DNA from: a bacterium
Lineage (GTDB): Bacteria; Myxococcota_A; Polyangia; Nannocystales; Nannocystaceae
NCBI GenBank assembly: GCA_024742475.1
Contig: JANSYI010000002.1
Coordinates: forward strand, 434,001 to 498,000
DNA length: 64,000 bases
Direction of reading: 5' to 3'
A model generated the notes under the pieces. The model did not search any database. It saw only the letters and a program-made list of their open reading frames with translations, and was not told where the DNA came from. Numbering within the stretch: position 1 is the stretch's first letter; the number at the start of each line of letters is the position of its first letter. This document shows, in pieces, positions 30,666 to 38,291 of this stretch. The translations under genes and the position numbers were made by a program.

Positions 30666-31852
30666 TTGGTCTCGCCGCGGCCCTGTCCGCCACCCCCGAA
30701 CGCGCCGCCTCCGAGCCCGCTGCCCCCGAGCCCGGCGCTCCCGGCCCGGCCGATCGGTTCGAGGTCGTCGGCGGCGGCGATGGGGTGCGCTGGACCAGCG
30801 CCGACGAGGCGTTCAGCCTAGGCCTGACCCTCCGCGCTCAGATGCGCTACACCGCGTCGGTTCAGGGGTCGGACGCAGAGCAGTCGTTGCTGATCCGTCG
30901 CGCGCGCCTCAAATCCGCGGGCTGGATCTTCGGCAAGTCGTTTCGCTATCAGCTCGAGCTGGGTCTCTCGCCCCGCGACATGGGCAAGACCGAGAACGGC
31001 GCGCGATTCTCCCCGCTGCTCGACTGGTACTTCGAGTTCGCCCACCTGCGCGACCTGACGCTGCGGGTCGGTCAGTCCAAGCTGGCCTACTCGCTGACCC
31101 GCGTGCAGTCCTCGGGTGACCTGCAGTTCGTGGATCGCTCGATTGCAAACGCCGAGTTCAACCTCGACCGCGACATCGCGGTCGATCTGCGTTCGTACGA
31201 CTTCTTGGGCCTGGGCAAGTTCCGCTACTTCGCGGGTCTGTTCATCGGGGAGGGCCGAGACGCCCGCGGCGCGACCAACTTCGAGATGGGCTACTTCGGG
31301 CGCGTCGAGGCGTATCCGCTGGGCAACGATGACACCCACGGTCATCAGGCCGACTTCGCCCGCACCCGCCACGCCAGGCTCATGCTCGCGGCGGCCTACG
31401 CCTATCTCGACGGTGCGACCAGAGACCGCGGCACGCGTGGCGATCGGCCCGAGGACGGCGGCACCACCGACATGCACAACGCCACCGTCGACGCGTCCCT
31501 GAAGGTCGCCGGCGTGTCGCTGCTCGGCGAGGCGTTCTGGCGGCAGACGTCACGCGTGGCTCCCGAGGACCTCGAGCCCGACACCCCGGTGCTCGCGGGT
31601 CGTGATGGTTGGGGATGGAACGCGCAGGCCGGCTACCTGATGGGCATTCAGCCGGTCGAGTTCGCCATGCGCTACGCCGAAGTGCATCCGCTCTCACGCG
31701 CACCAATTCGACGCACGCGTCAGCCCGGCGGGGTCGTCGGCTGGTACCTGCTTCGCCACGCGGTGAAGCTTCAGCTCGACTACCACGCGACCGTGCAGGC
31801 CCACGCCCCGCTCGGCCACGAGATCCGGCTGCAGTTCCAGGGCTCTCTCTGA
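30644..31852 (+). CDS. porin of the phosphate-selective porin O/P family
   Basis: 402-aa predicted outer-membrane beta-barrel. After an Ala/Pro-rich N-terminus with a weak signal peptide (start GTG 30644) the sequence alternates amphipathic strands (LRAQMRYTASV, RRARLKSAGWIFGKSFRYQLEL, DWYFEFAHLRDLTLRVGQSKLAYS, KLQLDYHATVQA) as in OprP/OprO proteins, and ends in a strand (EIRLQFQGSL). Members of this family transport phosphate or other anions, but the substrate cannot be read from sequence. It overlaps the upstream small gene by 22 bases and is followed by the paralogous small gene; both small genes carry Pho-box-like sites, supporting a phosphate or anion role. Confidence 0.82.
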   Translation: MPNPAAIVGLAAALSATPERAASEPAAPEPGAPGPADRFEVVGGGDGVRWTSADEAFSLGLTLRAQMRYTASVQGSDAEQSLLIRRARLKSAGWIFGKSFRYQLELGLSPRDMGKTENGARFSPLLDWYFEFAHLRDLTLRVGQSKLAYSLTRVQSSGDLQFVDRSIANAEFNLDRDIAVDLRSYDFLGLGKFRYFAGLFIGEGRDARGATNFEMGYFGRVEAYPLGNDDTHGHQADFARTRHARLMLAAAYAYLDGATRDRGTRGDRPEDGGTTDMHNATVDASLKVAGVSLLGEAFWRQTSRVAPEDLEPDTPVLAGRDGWGWNAQAGYLMGIQPVEFAMRYAEVHPLSRAPIRRTRQPGGVVGWYLLRHAVKLQLDYHATVQAHAPLGHEIRLQFQGSL

Positions 31853-31955
31853 GCCCGCGCGCGACGCGCTTTATTACAGGTGTGTGCCTGGAGGTTCGGT
31901 TTCGGGGTGCTGAAGCCTCGTTTTCGCCGAGAACCTGCGTCGGGCGCGTTTCTCC

Positions 31956-31982
31956 GTCACACTGTCGTCACATGTCCGTCAC
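31956..31982 (+). promoter_or_regulatory. second Pho-box-like triad of 11-bp repeats over a start codon
   Basis: Three perfect GTCAC pentamers at 31956, 31967 and 31978, spaced exactly 11 bases, at -16, -5 and +6 relative to ATG 31972. As 7+4 units: CCGTCAC-ACTG-TCGTCAC-ATGT-CCGTCAC. This matches the arrangement of PhoB boxes (7-bp half-sites ending in GTCA, 4-bp spacers) and is more regular than the copy at 30371-30397. The identical phasing relative to both start codons argues for a conserved operator, although part of the match could come from common descent of the duplicated genes. Confidence 0.5.
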
Positions 31983-32244
31983 AAACGAGCTCACCCGAGG
32001 ACGCAGGCACGCCGCGGGAATTGGCTTGCTTGGCGCGCTGCTGGTTCCCCTGTTCTCGCCCTCGCCGATCGACGCCACCGAAGCGGTCGCAAGCGCCGAG
32101 GTGTTCCTCGACCACTCCGCCGACGACGCCACCTTGAGCGCGGACGGTCAGGCTTGGACCGTCTCGGCCCGCGGCGAGCAGGTCGTCGTCGACGCCCAAA
32201 CGGGCGAAGCCGTCGAGTTCGTCTTCGTCCCCGCAGACGGGTGA
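31972..32244 (+). CDS. small exported PepSY-like protein, paralogue B
   Basis: 90-aa protein paralogous to the one at 30387-30665. It has the basic start RGRRHAAG, a hydrophobic segment (IGLLGALLVPLF), a likely signal peptidase region near SPSPIDA, and a small C-terminal domain (AVASAEVFL, TLSADGQAWTVSARGEQVVVDAQTGEAV) that reads like one PepSY unit, including the VDAxTGE turn. PepSY domains are short extracytoplasmic modules often found in protease inhibitors and sensor proteins. It lies 119 bases after the porin on the same strand with its own operator-like repeats at the start codon, and is followed 9 bases later by the first terminator-like hairpin of the 92-bp repeat array. Confidence 0.72.
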   Translation: MSVTNELTRGRRHAAGIGLLGALLVPLFSPSPIDATEAVASAEVFLDHSADDATLSADGQAWTVSARGEQVVVDAQTGEAVEFVFVPADG

Positions 32245-32253
32245 AGCCGCAGC

Positions 32254-32278
32254 GAGGGGCCTTTTCGAAAGGCCCCTC
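32254..32278 (+). terminator. hairpin terminator of the small PepSY-like gene
   Basis: Perfect 11-bp stem with a 3-base loop starting 9 bases after the stop codon of the gene at 31972-32244. There is no long T-tract after the stem; the T run is inside it (CCTTTTCGAAAGG), so termination efficiency is uncertain. It is the first copy of the repeated hairpin. Confidence 0.55.
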
Positions 32279-32529
32279 AGTGACGGACCAAGGCGCCGCC
32301 AGGCGCCCGTTTCGGGTGAGCGCAGGGCGACTCGTCGGCCGCAGCGAGGGGCCTTTTCGAAAGGCCCCTCAGTGACGGACCAAGGCGCCGCCAGGCGCCC
32401 GTTTCGGGTGAGCGCAGGGCGACTCGTCGGCCGCAGCGAGGGGCCTTTTCGAAAGGCCCCTCAGTGACGGACCAAGGTGCCGCCAGGCGCCCGTTTCGGG
32501 TGAGCGCAGGGCGACTCGTCGGCCGCAGC

Positions 32530-32554
32530 GAGGGGCCTTTTCGAAAGGCCCCTC
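32530..32554 (-). terminator. hairpin terminator of the VWA lipoprotein gene
   Basis: Last copy of the repeated hairpin, 5 bases beyond the minus-strand stop codon at 32560. Being symmetric, it can act in either direction. It is the same 11-bp stem as the three copies to its left. Confidence 0.55.
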
Positions 32555-32559
32555 AAAGA

Positions 32560-34227
32560 CTAGATCTCGTCGCAGCGCTGGTCGGGCTGGCCGATCAACA
32601 CGCACTCGACCTGCACACCAACCCCGGGCGGCACCGCGACGCCCTCGCGCCGTTCGATCACGAACTCGAGGTTGGACCCGCGGTTGAAACACTGCGGGGT
32701 GAGGTCGTCGTGGGGCCACGCCGTGGAGCCGTCGGCGTCGGAGAGCTCGCGGTAGCAGACGTCGGAATCGGCGGGGAAGGACCACCCATCGTTGGTCACC
32801 ACGCACCGCGGCACCGGAACGTCGCCACCGCTGCCCTCGCCGCGCTGCTCGAGCACCGAACACGAGGGCTGCAGCCCGGAGACGTTGGGGTTGGAGTCGT
32901 AGGCGCAGCCGGGGATACACGACCGGCTGCCGAGCGTGGCAATCTCGGCGGCGATCTGCTCGAGCGCGACCGCATAGTCGGCCGAGCAGATGGAGAAGAG
33001 GTTGCGCTGCTCGCCGGCGAAGGCCTCGGCGAACTCCTTGAGTCGCACCGGCGGGATGCCGGGCAGGTCGCCAAGGGTCTCGGTGCCGTAGCCACACCCG
33101 GGGCCGATGCCGTACTCGGAGTTGAAGATCGGGTCCTGGGAGTCGCGGTAGATGAGCTCCCCGCCTTGGGGATAGTCCTCCGGCACGCCCGAGATCACGG
33201 CAACCGAGACCGTGCCGTTGCCACCCAGCGCCTCCTTGCGGTCGGCGACCGACTGCAGCGCTTCGATGTAGCGGTCGAGCGGGTAGAGGACCGACCCGTT
33301 CGGCTCCTCGGTGGGCATGCCGTCCCACCCCTTGTCCACGGCGACACACGCGTCGTAGGTCCCCGGCCCGCCGATGCACTGCACGCCCGCCTTCCAGCAC
33401 GCCGACGAGGTGGGGCCCGGCTCGAGGTCGGCCCAGAACGGCTCACCGAGCGAGGTGAACAGGGTGTCGACGTTGGACAGCGGCAGCGAGCAGTCGACCT
33501 CATCGGTGACGATGATGATGGCCAGCAGCGCCTCGTCGCGAACGAAGCCCTCGACGTTCTCCTCGATGACGCGCCGCATCGCCTCGAGCGGCGCTTCGTA
33601 GCCGAACCCGTTGATGCCCTGCGGGCCCAGGCACTTGAGCGCGTCGGCCATGCTCATGCCCGGCGGAAGATTGGTCGTGCCACCGGAGCGCTCGATCCAA
33701 GGGCCGGTGACGAAGTTGCCGTTCGCGTCTTCGACGGCCGAGAGCGGAATGTCGTCGAACTCGCACGCGCTCAAGCACCCTGCGTCGCGCTCGTCGACGT
33801 ACAGCGGCTCGTCGTTGGGGCCGAGCACGCCGTCCCAGATGAAGTCGCCGAGGCGCTGCCGGCAGCTCGTCGCCCGAAGTCCGATCTCGTCAGAGGTCGC
33901 GATGCCGATGCGGTAGCTCGCGCCGATCTGCTCCCCCTCGAGCACGTCGATGAACTGAGGGAAGTTGGCCGCGAGGACGCCCTGCTCTTCGCCCATCGAC
34001 CCGGAGTTGTCGATGACGAACAGGATGTCGGCGGCGCGCTGCAAGGTGACGACCGACGTGCAGTTCTCCAGCTCGGGGTCGCACTCCTCTTCGGGCTCGC
34101 CCGTGGATGTGCCCTCGTCGGTCGTCGAGCCGCCCTGCCCGGCGATGAGACCGCCCGGTCCGCGGCCGCATGCGACCACCATGGACGCCGCCAACAACGT
34201 TCGCCGCGCAGTCATCCGCAAGCGCAT
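32560..34227 (-). CDS. VWA-domain lipoprotein
   Basis: 555-aa predicted lipoprotein starting at ATG 34227, with a signal peptide ending at VVAC (Cys20). After a Gly/Thr/Glu spacer comes a von Willebrand factor A domain whose MIDAS motif is intact (FVIDNSGSMGEEQ: Asp73, Ser75, Ser77) and whose later strand reads LLAIIIVTDEVDCS. The rest (about 300-555) has many cysteines, likely disulfide-bonded outside the membrane. No enzymatic motif is seen. This family is abundant in myxobacteria, and a role in metal-dependent protein binding at the cell surface is inferred. It is divergent from the protease gene (64 bases between starts) and convergent with the porin locus across the repeat array. Confidence 0.85.
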   Translation of the reverse strand: MRLRMTARRTLLAASMVVACGRGPGGLIAGQGGSTTDEGTSTGEPEEECDPELENCTSVVTLQRAADILFVIDNSGSMGEEQGVLAANFPQFIDVLEGEQIGASYRIGIATSDEIGLRATSCRQRLGDFIWDGVLGPNDEPLYVDERDAGCLSACEFDDIPLSAVEDANGNFVTGPWIERSGGTTNLPPGMSMADALKCLGPQGINGFGYEAPLEAMRRVIEENVEGFVRDEALLAIIIVTDEVDCSLPLSNVDTLFTSLGEPFWADLEPGPTSSACWKAGVQCIGGPGTYDACVAVDKGWDGMPTEEPNGSVLYPLDRYIEALQSVADRKEALGGNGTVSVAVISGVPEDYPQGGELIYRDSQDPIFNSEYGIGPGCGYGTETLGDLPGIPPVRLKEFAEAFAGEQRNLFSICSADYAVALEQIAAEIATLGSRSCIPGCAYDSNPNVSGLQPSCSVLEQRGEGSGGDVPVPRCVVTNDGWSFPADSDVCYRELSDADGSTAWPHDDLTPQCFNRGSNLEFVIERREGVAVPPGVGVQVECVLIGQPDQRCDEI

Positions 34228-34291
34228 CGACACGCTCTTGAAACTACAGCACGTCTCCTCGCAGGTCGAACGCGAAGGTAGAATCGAGGCG

Positions 34292-35563
34292 ATGCAGGCA
34301 TGGCTGCTCGGCGCGACGATGGCCGTGGTCACGAGCGTCGCCGGGCCTGCGGAGCCGTCCGCAATCGTCGGCGGCGATCCCGTGGCTTCGTGCGGATGGC
34401 CTTCGGTGGTGTCGTTGGGCCGCGTCTGCACCGGGACCCTCATCCATCCCCAGGTGGTGCTCTACGCGGCGCACTGTGGTGACGCCTTCACCAGCGTCGA
34501 GTTCGGATCGTCCATCGCGCCCGGGCACGCCCGGACCGTCGCCGTCGAGCGGTGTGAGACGTTCGACGACGGGCTCCTGCCTGGCGCAGGAAGCGACATC
34601 GCGTACTGCGTACTCGCATCGCCGCAGCGCGATGTTCCCATCGTCCCGATGATCGCCGGCTGCGAAGTCGAGGCCCTGCAGCCCGACGCGCGGGTGGTCG
34701 TCGTCGGGTTCGGAGCCTCCGAGACCGGCTACGGCGACAAGCGAGCGGTGTCGACGCAGATCGCCTCGCTCACCGATGAAGAGCTCGAGGTCGGTGGAGA
34801 CGGGCGCGACAGCTGCGAGGGCGACTCGGGGGGTCCGGGATTCATCCAGCTCCCGACCGGGCAGTGGAGGTTGTTCGGGGTCGTCTCCTACGGGGAGACC
34901 TGCGGAGAGGGTGGCTTCATGGTCCGTGTGGACCGGCACCACGAGTGGCTGCTGCGCGCGACGAACCTCGACGTCGTCCCCTGTTTCGACGAACGAGCCT
35001 GGTACCCCACCTCCGAGTGCGGCGGGTTCTCGGCCGCACCTGGCGACGACGGCGGCATCTGGGGCACAGGCTGCGACCAACCGCGGGAACGGCAGGGGCA
35101 GACCTGCGGGGCGCCCTTCGACGCGGCGGGCGACGAGACGCCACCGATGCTTTGGTTCGAGGAGCCGGACCCGACGCAAACGCTCGCAGCGGGGCTGCAA
35201 GAGGTCGAGGTTCGAGCCGACGACGCACGGCTGGGCGTGCACGCCATCGCCCTCGAGGTCGACGGCGTTCGCATCGACACCCAGTTCACCGACGCGTTCG
35301 AGAGCGACGTCGAGCTCGGCGCTGGCGAACACACGATGGTCGCAACCGCGACCGACCGCGCCGGAAACACCGCGCAGGTGCAGCTGGACGTCAGCGTCGC
35401 CCCCGGGCCCGAAACCGACGACGTGCTCGCGCCCGACGAAGCTGGCTGCGCGTGCCAGCACGGCTCTTCGCCCGACGGGTTCGGCGTGTTCCTGTGGGCA
35501 TGGATGTTCAGCCTCGCCGGACTTTCGCGACGACGCAGCCCAGCTGCTACGCTGCGGCGGTGA
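34292..35563 (+). CDS. secreted trypsin-like protease with MYXO-CTERM-like anchor
   Basis: 423-aa S1 family serine protease. A signal peptide (about 1-24) is followed directly by IVGG at 25, so the enzyme lacks a long propeptide. The triad is His61 (AAHC), Asp102 (SDIAYC) and Ser179 (GDSGGP), with Asp173 six residues before the serine, indicating trypsin-like Lys/Arg specificity. Residues 280-390 include an Ig-like region (VEVRADDARLGVHAIALEVDG). The C-terminus has the MYXO-CTERM pattern: a GCACQ motif, a hydrophobic helix (FGVFLWAWMFSLAGL) and an RRR cluster, predicting surface anchoring. ATG 34292 is preceded by GAGGCG. Its stop overlaps the kinase start (GTGA at 35560-35563). Confidence 0.92.
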   Translation: MQAWLLGATMAVVTSVAGPAEPSAIVGGDPVASCGWPSVVSLGRVCTGTLIHPQVVLYAAHCGDAFTSVEFGSSIAPGHARTVAVERCETFDDGLLPGAGSDIAYCVLASPQRDVPIVPMIAGCEVEALQPDARVVVVGFGASETGYGDKRAVSTQIASLTDEELEVGGDGRDSCEGDSGGPGFIQLPTGQWRLFGVVSYGETCGEGGFMVRVDRHHEWLLRATNLDVVPCFDERAWYPTSECGGFSAAPGDDGGIWGTGCDQPRERQGQTCGAPFDAAGDETPPMLWFEEPDPTQTLAAGLQEVEVRADDARLGVHAIALEVDGVRIDTQFTDAFESDVELGAGEHTMVATATDRAGNTAQVQLDVSVAPGPETDDVLAPDEAGCACQHGSSPDGFGVFLWAWMFSLAGLSRRRSPAATLRR

Positions 35564-38100
35564 GCGAGCAGAGCTGGCACGCGCAGTGGTCCCAGGACCT
35601 CGAGCGGGCTTGGAAGGAGCGACTCACCCCAGCTGCGGACAACCCCCGTATGTCCATTCGCGCGGACGCGGGGCACCGAGCGACCGTGGCAGCGCCGCAG
35701 CCCGGTGGCGCCGCCAACCGCACCCGGCAGCTCAGCGAGACCGAGAACGAGGAGGTCCGCAGCAAGCGCCCCACCGTCACGCCGCGCCGGGAGATCCACG
35801 TCGCAGCGCCAGGCATCGAGGGGCAGCTGGGCCGCACCGAGTTCGAGCTCGAGACCGAGCTCGGCGCAGGCGGCATGGGCAGGGTGTTTCGGGCCAAGCA
35901 GATCTCGCTGGGCCGCGAGGTCGCGGTCAAGCAGCTGCAGCCCACCGAGGAGATTCCAGACGCGACCGAGGTGTTCGAGAGCGAGGCCTGCGTCACCGCG
36001 ATCCTCGAGCACCCCAACATCGTGCCGGTCTACGACATGGGCGTCGACCAGGCCGAGCAGATCTTCTACAGCATGAAGCTGGTCGACGGCACGCCGTGGG
36101 ACGACCTGCTCGCGATGCGCCGACCCGGCCACGCCGATGCGGGACCCGGCGAAAGACACGACCTCCGGGGACACATCGAGATCCTGCTCGAGACCGCCAA
36201 CGCGGTCGCCTACGCCCACAGTCGCGGCATCATTCACCGGGACATCAAGCCGCAGAACGTGATGGTCGGCGACTACGGAGAGGTCCTGCTGGTCGACTGG
36301 GGCCTGGCGTGCGCACTGGCACCCGACCCGAAGCGACCCGCCCGCATCCTCGACATCAACCAGGTCCTCGTCACCTGCGGCACGCCGGTCTACATGCCGC
36401 CCGAGATCAGCACCGGACAGCGCGAGTGGGTCGGGCCGTGGACCGACGTCTTCATGCTCGGCGCGGTGTTGTTCGAGGTGCTCTACGGCATCCCGCCGCA
36501 CGAAGAGGCCACGGCGATCGACGCGCTGCGGATCGCAAGCAAGAACGAGTGGTCGTTCCCCGAGAGCGTCCCGCCCGAGATCGAGCCGTTCCACGACGTG
36601 CTGCGGCCGGTGATCGAGCGCGCCCTGTCCACGCATCCGCACGCTCGCCAGCACGACGGCAAGGCGTTTCGCGACGACCTCCAGGCCGCGCTGCGCCACC
36701 TCGACTCGGCGGAGCTCGCCTCTGAAGCCGTCCAGGACTTCCGACAGATCGAGGGCATCCAGGCGCGCGCGCAACACGAGCGCCTCTCGGGAAAGCAGCG
36801 CAAGCACTCGGACCAGCAGCAGACCTACCGCACGCTCGGTCGCGTGGTCGCCGTGCTCGAACAGGCGCTCGAGTGGTGGCCCGAGAACGCGGTCGCCCAG
36901 CACTACATCGTCGAGGCCCACCTCCTGCACGCCTTCTGCGCCCTCGCGAACGAAGAGACCTCGATGGTCCGCCAGCAGCTCGACCTGCTCGGACACCTGC
37001 CCGAGGGCGTGATGCCCAGCCCCGAGCAGTCCGCTCGGACCGCCTCGATCAAGCGCCGGCTCGACGAGATCCTCGCCACCCGCGAGCGCAAGAAACGGCT
37101 CACGCGGCTGCTGCAGGTCTCGGCCATCGCGCTGGCCCTCATCGTCCTGGTGGGCTCGACCGTCGCCGCGCTGCTCGTTCGAGGCGCGAGGGACCAGGCC
37201 CGGCTCGAGCGCAACCACCTCTCCAAGCTGCTGATCGGCACCGCCGCGGACGGGCTGGAAGCCGAGCTCGAGGGGCTGCTGCAGCCGGTGCGGGGCAGCC
37301 TGCTCGGAGCCGCCGACTGGGCCGAGGCCGGACGCCTCGACACCGACGACCCCCTCGCGCTCACCTCGTTCTTCTTGCCGCTCATCGACGGATACCCCGT
37401 CATCAGCTCGGTCCTCCGCGCCGACACCCTCGGCAACGAGTACATGCTGCTGCGTCAGGGCGACGACGGCTGGCGCGTGCGCGTGTCCTCGCCCGGTCTG
37501 CCCGCGGTGTTTCAAACGCTCGATGCCAGCGGCAAGGTGCTCGAGACCTGGACCGAGACGATCGACTACGACCCGCGGACGCGGCCGTGGTTCGAGGCGG
37601 CCACCACGACGCGGGACACCATCGTGTGGACCGAGCCGTACACCTTCTTCACGACCAAGCAGCCGGGCGTCACGGCGGCTCGGACCGCCAAGAGCTCGGG
37701 GGGGCGCGAGTTCGTCCTCGGCATCGACATGCTGCTGACCGACCTGTCCGAGTTCACGATGCGAATGCCGCACACCGACCACGGCGACCAGCACGGCATG
37801 GTGTTCGTGCTCGACGCGCAGCGCAGGGTGATCGGCCTGCCGCGCTCCCCCAAGTTCGTCGACGACGCAGCCAAGCTGAACGCGGTCTTGCAACCGCTCG
37901 ACGAGATCGGCGAACCCGTCTCCGCCGAGGCGCTCCGCTCGTGGGACACCGGCGGAATGCAGAGTGAGCCGTTCCGCATCGAGGCGGCCGGCCAGGCGTG
38001 GTGGGCAGGGTTTCGCAGCTTCGAGCTCGACGCGGCGCACCCGCTTTGGATCGGGGTGGTGCTGCCCGAGGCGGACTTCCCCGACCTCGTGGCCCCGTAG
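35560..38100 (+). CDS. Ser/Thr protein kinase with extracytoplasmic Cache-type sensor
   Basis: 846-aa transmembrane kinase starting at GTG 35560. The cytoplasmic kinase domain (about 95-390) looks active: glycine loop GAGGMGRVF, Lys124 (VAVK), HRDIKPQN with Asp228, and DWG (Asp246) as the DFG variant common in some bacterial kinases. A helical linker is followed by a transmembrane helix (about 518-541) and a roughly 300-aa extracytoplasmic region. That region has Cache-like features: DPRTRPWFEAA, TIVWTEPYTFFTTKQPGVTAA and FVLGIDMLLTDLSEF. It should sense a small ligand outside the membrane. Its start overlaps the stop of the secreted protease gene by 4 bases, so the two are translationally coupled. 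Confidence 0.92.
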   Translation: MSEQSWHAQWSQDLERAWKERLTPAADNPRMSIRADAGHRATVAAPQPGGAANRTRQLSETENEEVRSKRPTVTPRREIHVAAPGIEGQLGRTEFELETELGAGGMGRVFRAKQISLGREVAVKQLQPTEEIPDATEVFESEACVTAILEHPNIVPVYDMGVDQAEQIFYSMKLVDGTPWDDLLAMRRPGHADAGPGERHDLRGHIEILLETANAVAYAHSRGIIHRDIKPQNVMVGDYGEVLLVDWGLACALAPDPKRPARILDINQVLVTCGTPVYMPPEISTGQREWVGPWTDVFMLGAVLFEVLYGIPPHEEATAIDALRIASKNEWSFPESVPPEIEPFHDVLRPVIERALSTHPHARQHDGKAFRDDLQAALRHLDSAELASEAVQDFRQIEGIQARAQHERLSGKQRKHSDQQQTYRTLGRVVAVLEQALEWWPENAVAQHYIVEAHLLHAFCALANEETSMVRQQLDLLGHLPEGVMPSPEQSARTASIKRRLDEILATRERKKRLTRLLQVSAIALALIVLVGSTVAALLVRGARDQARLERNHLSKLLIGTAADGLEAELEGLLQPVRGSLLGAADWAEAGRLDTDDPLALTSFFLPLIDGYPVISSVLRADTLGNEYMLLRQGDDGWRVRVSSPGLPAVFQTLDASGKVLETWTETIDYDPRTRPWFEAATTTRDTIVWTEPYTFFTTKQPGVTAARTAKSSGGREFVLGIDMLLTDLSEFTMRMPHTDHGDQHGMVFVLDAQRRVIGLPRSPKFVDDAAKLNAVLQPLDEIGEPVSAEALRSWDTGGMQSEPFRIEAAGQAWWAGFRSFELDAAHPLWIGVVLPEADFPDLVAP

Positions 38101-38291
38101 TCGAACCCGGCCCGCTTCGGCACGGCGGCACTCTCGCAATCTGCGCATCACGGATTCTCTCGGGGACTGCACCAAGGGGAGACGGCACCTGCGGGCCGAG
38201 CCCCGCCGTCCGTTCAGAAGACCGCCGTTCTCTCCACCCCCGCCGCGCTTCTCGCCCGTCCGCGCTAGGCTGAGTGCCGCACCCGATTCGA

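Larger units (their letters stand above)
32246..32555. repeat. 92-bp tandem repeat array with a hairpin in every unit
   Basis: This array fills the 315-base gap between two convergent genes. Three complete 92-base units start at 32246, 32338 and 32430, and a fourth partial unit runs from 32522 to 32555. Units 1 to 3 are identical except for a C to T change at 32478. Each copy, including the partial one, carries a perfect 11-bp stem hairpin (GAGGGGCCTTT, loop TCG, AAAGGCCCCTC) at 32254, 32346, 32438 and 32530. Each full unit also has a second dyad (GGCGCC, GCCA, GGCGCC). The outermost hairpins sit just after the stop codons of the genes on either side, so the array probably grew from a bidirectional terminator. 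The unit length is not a multiple of three and the array is non-coding. Confidence 0.95.

Noticed and set aside
32246..32555. Possible CRISPR array
   Set aside because: Units are 92 bp and near-identical throughout with no variable spacers, and no cas genes are present; this is a plain tandem repeat with hairpins.
35560..36700. Kinase with DWG instead of DFG considered a pseudokinase
   Set aside because: The metal-binding Asp246 is kept, along with Lys124, HRDIKPQN and the glycine loop; DWG occurs in active bacterial kinases.
34888..38175. Long minus-strand open frame opposite the protease and kinase genes
   Set aside because: No domain is recognisable, and the plus strand has intact catalytic motifs for both proteins plus a GTGA coupling.
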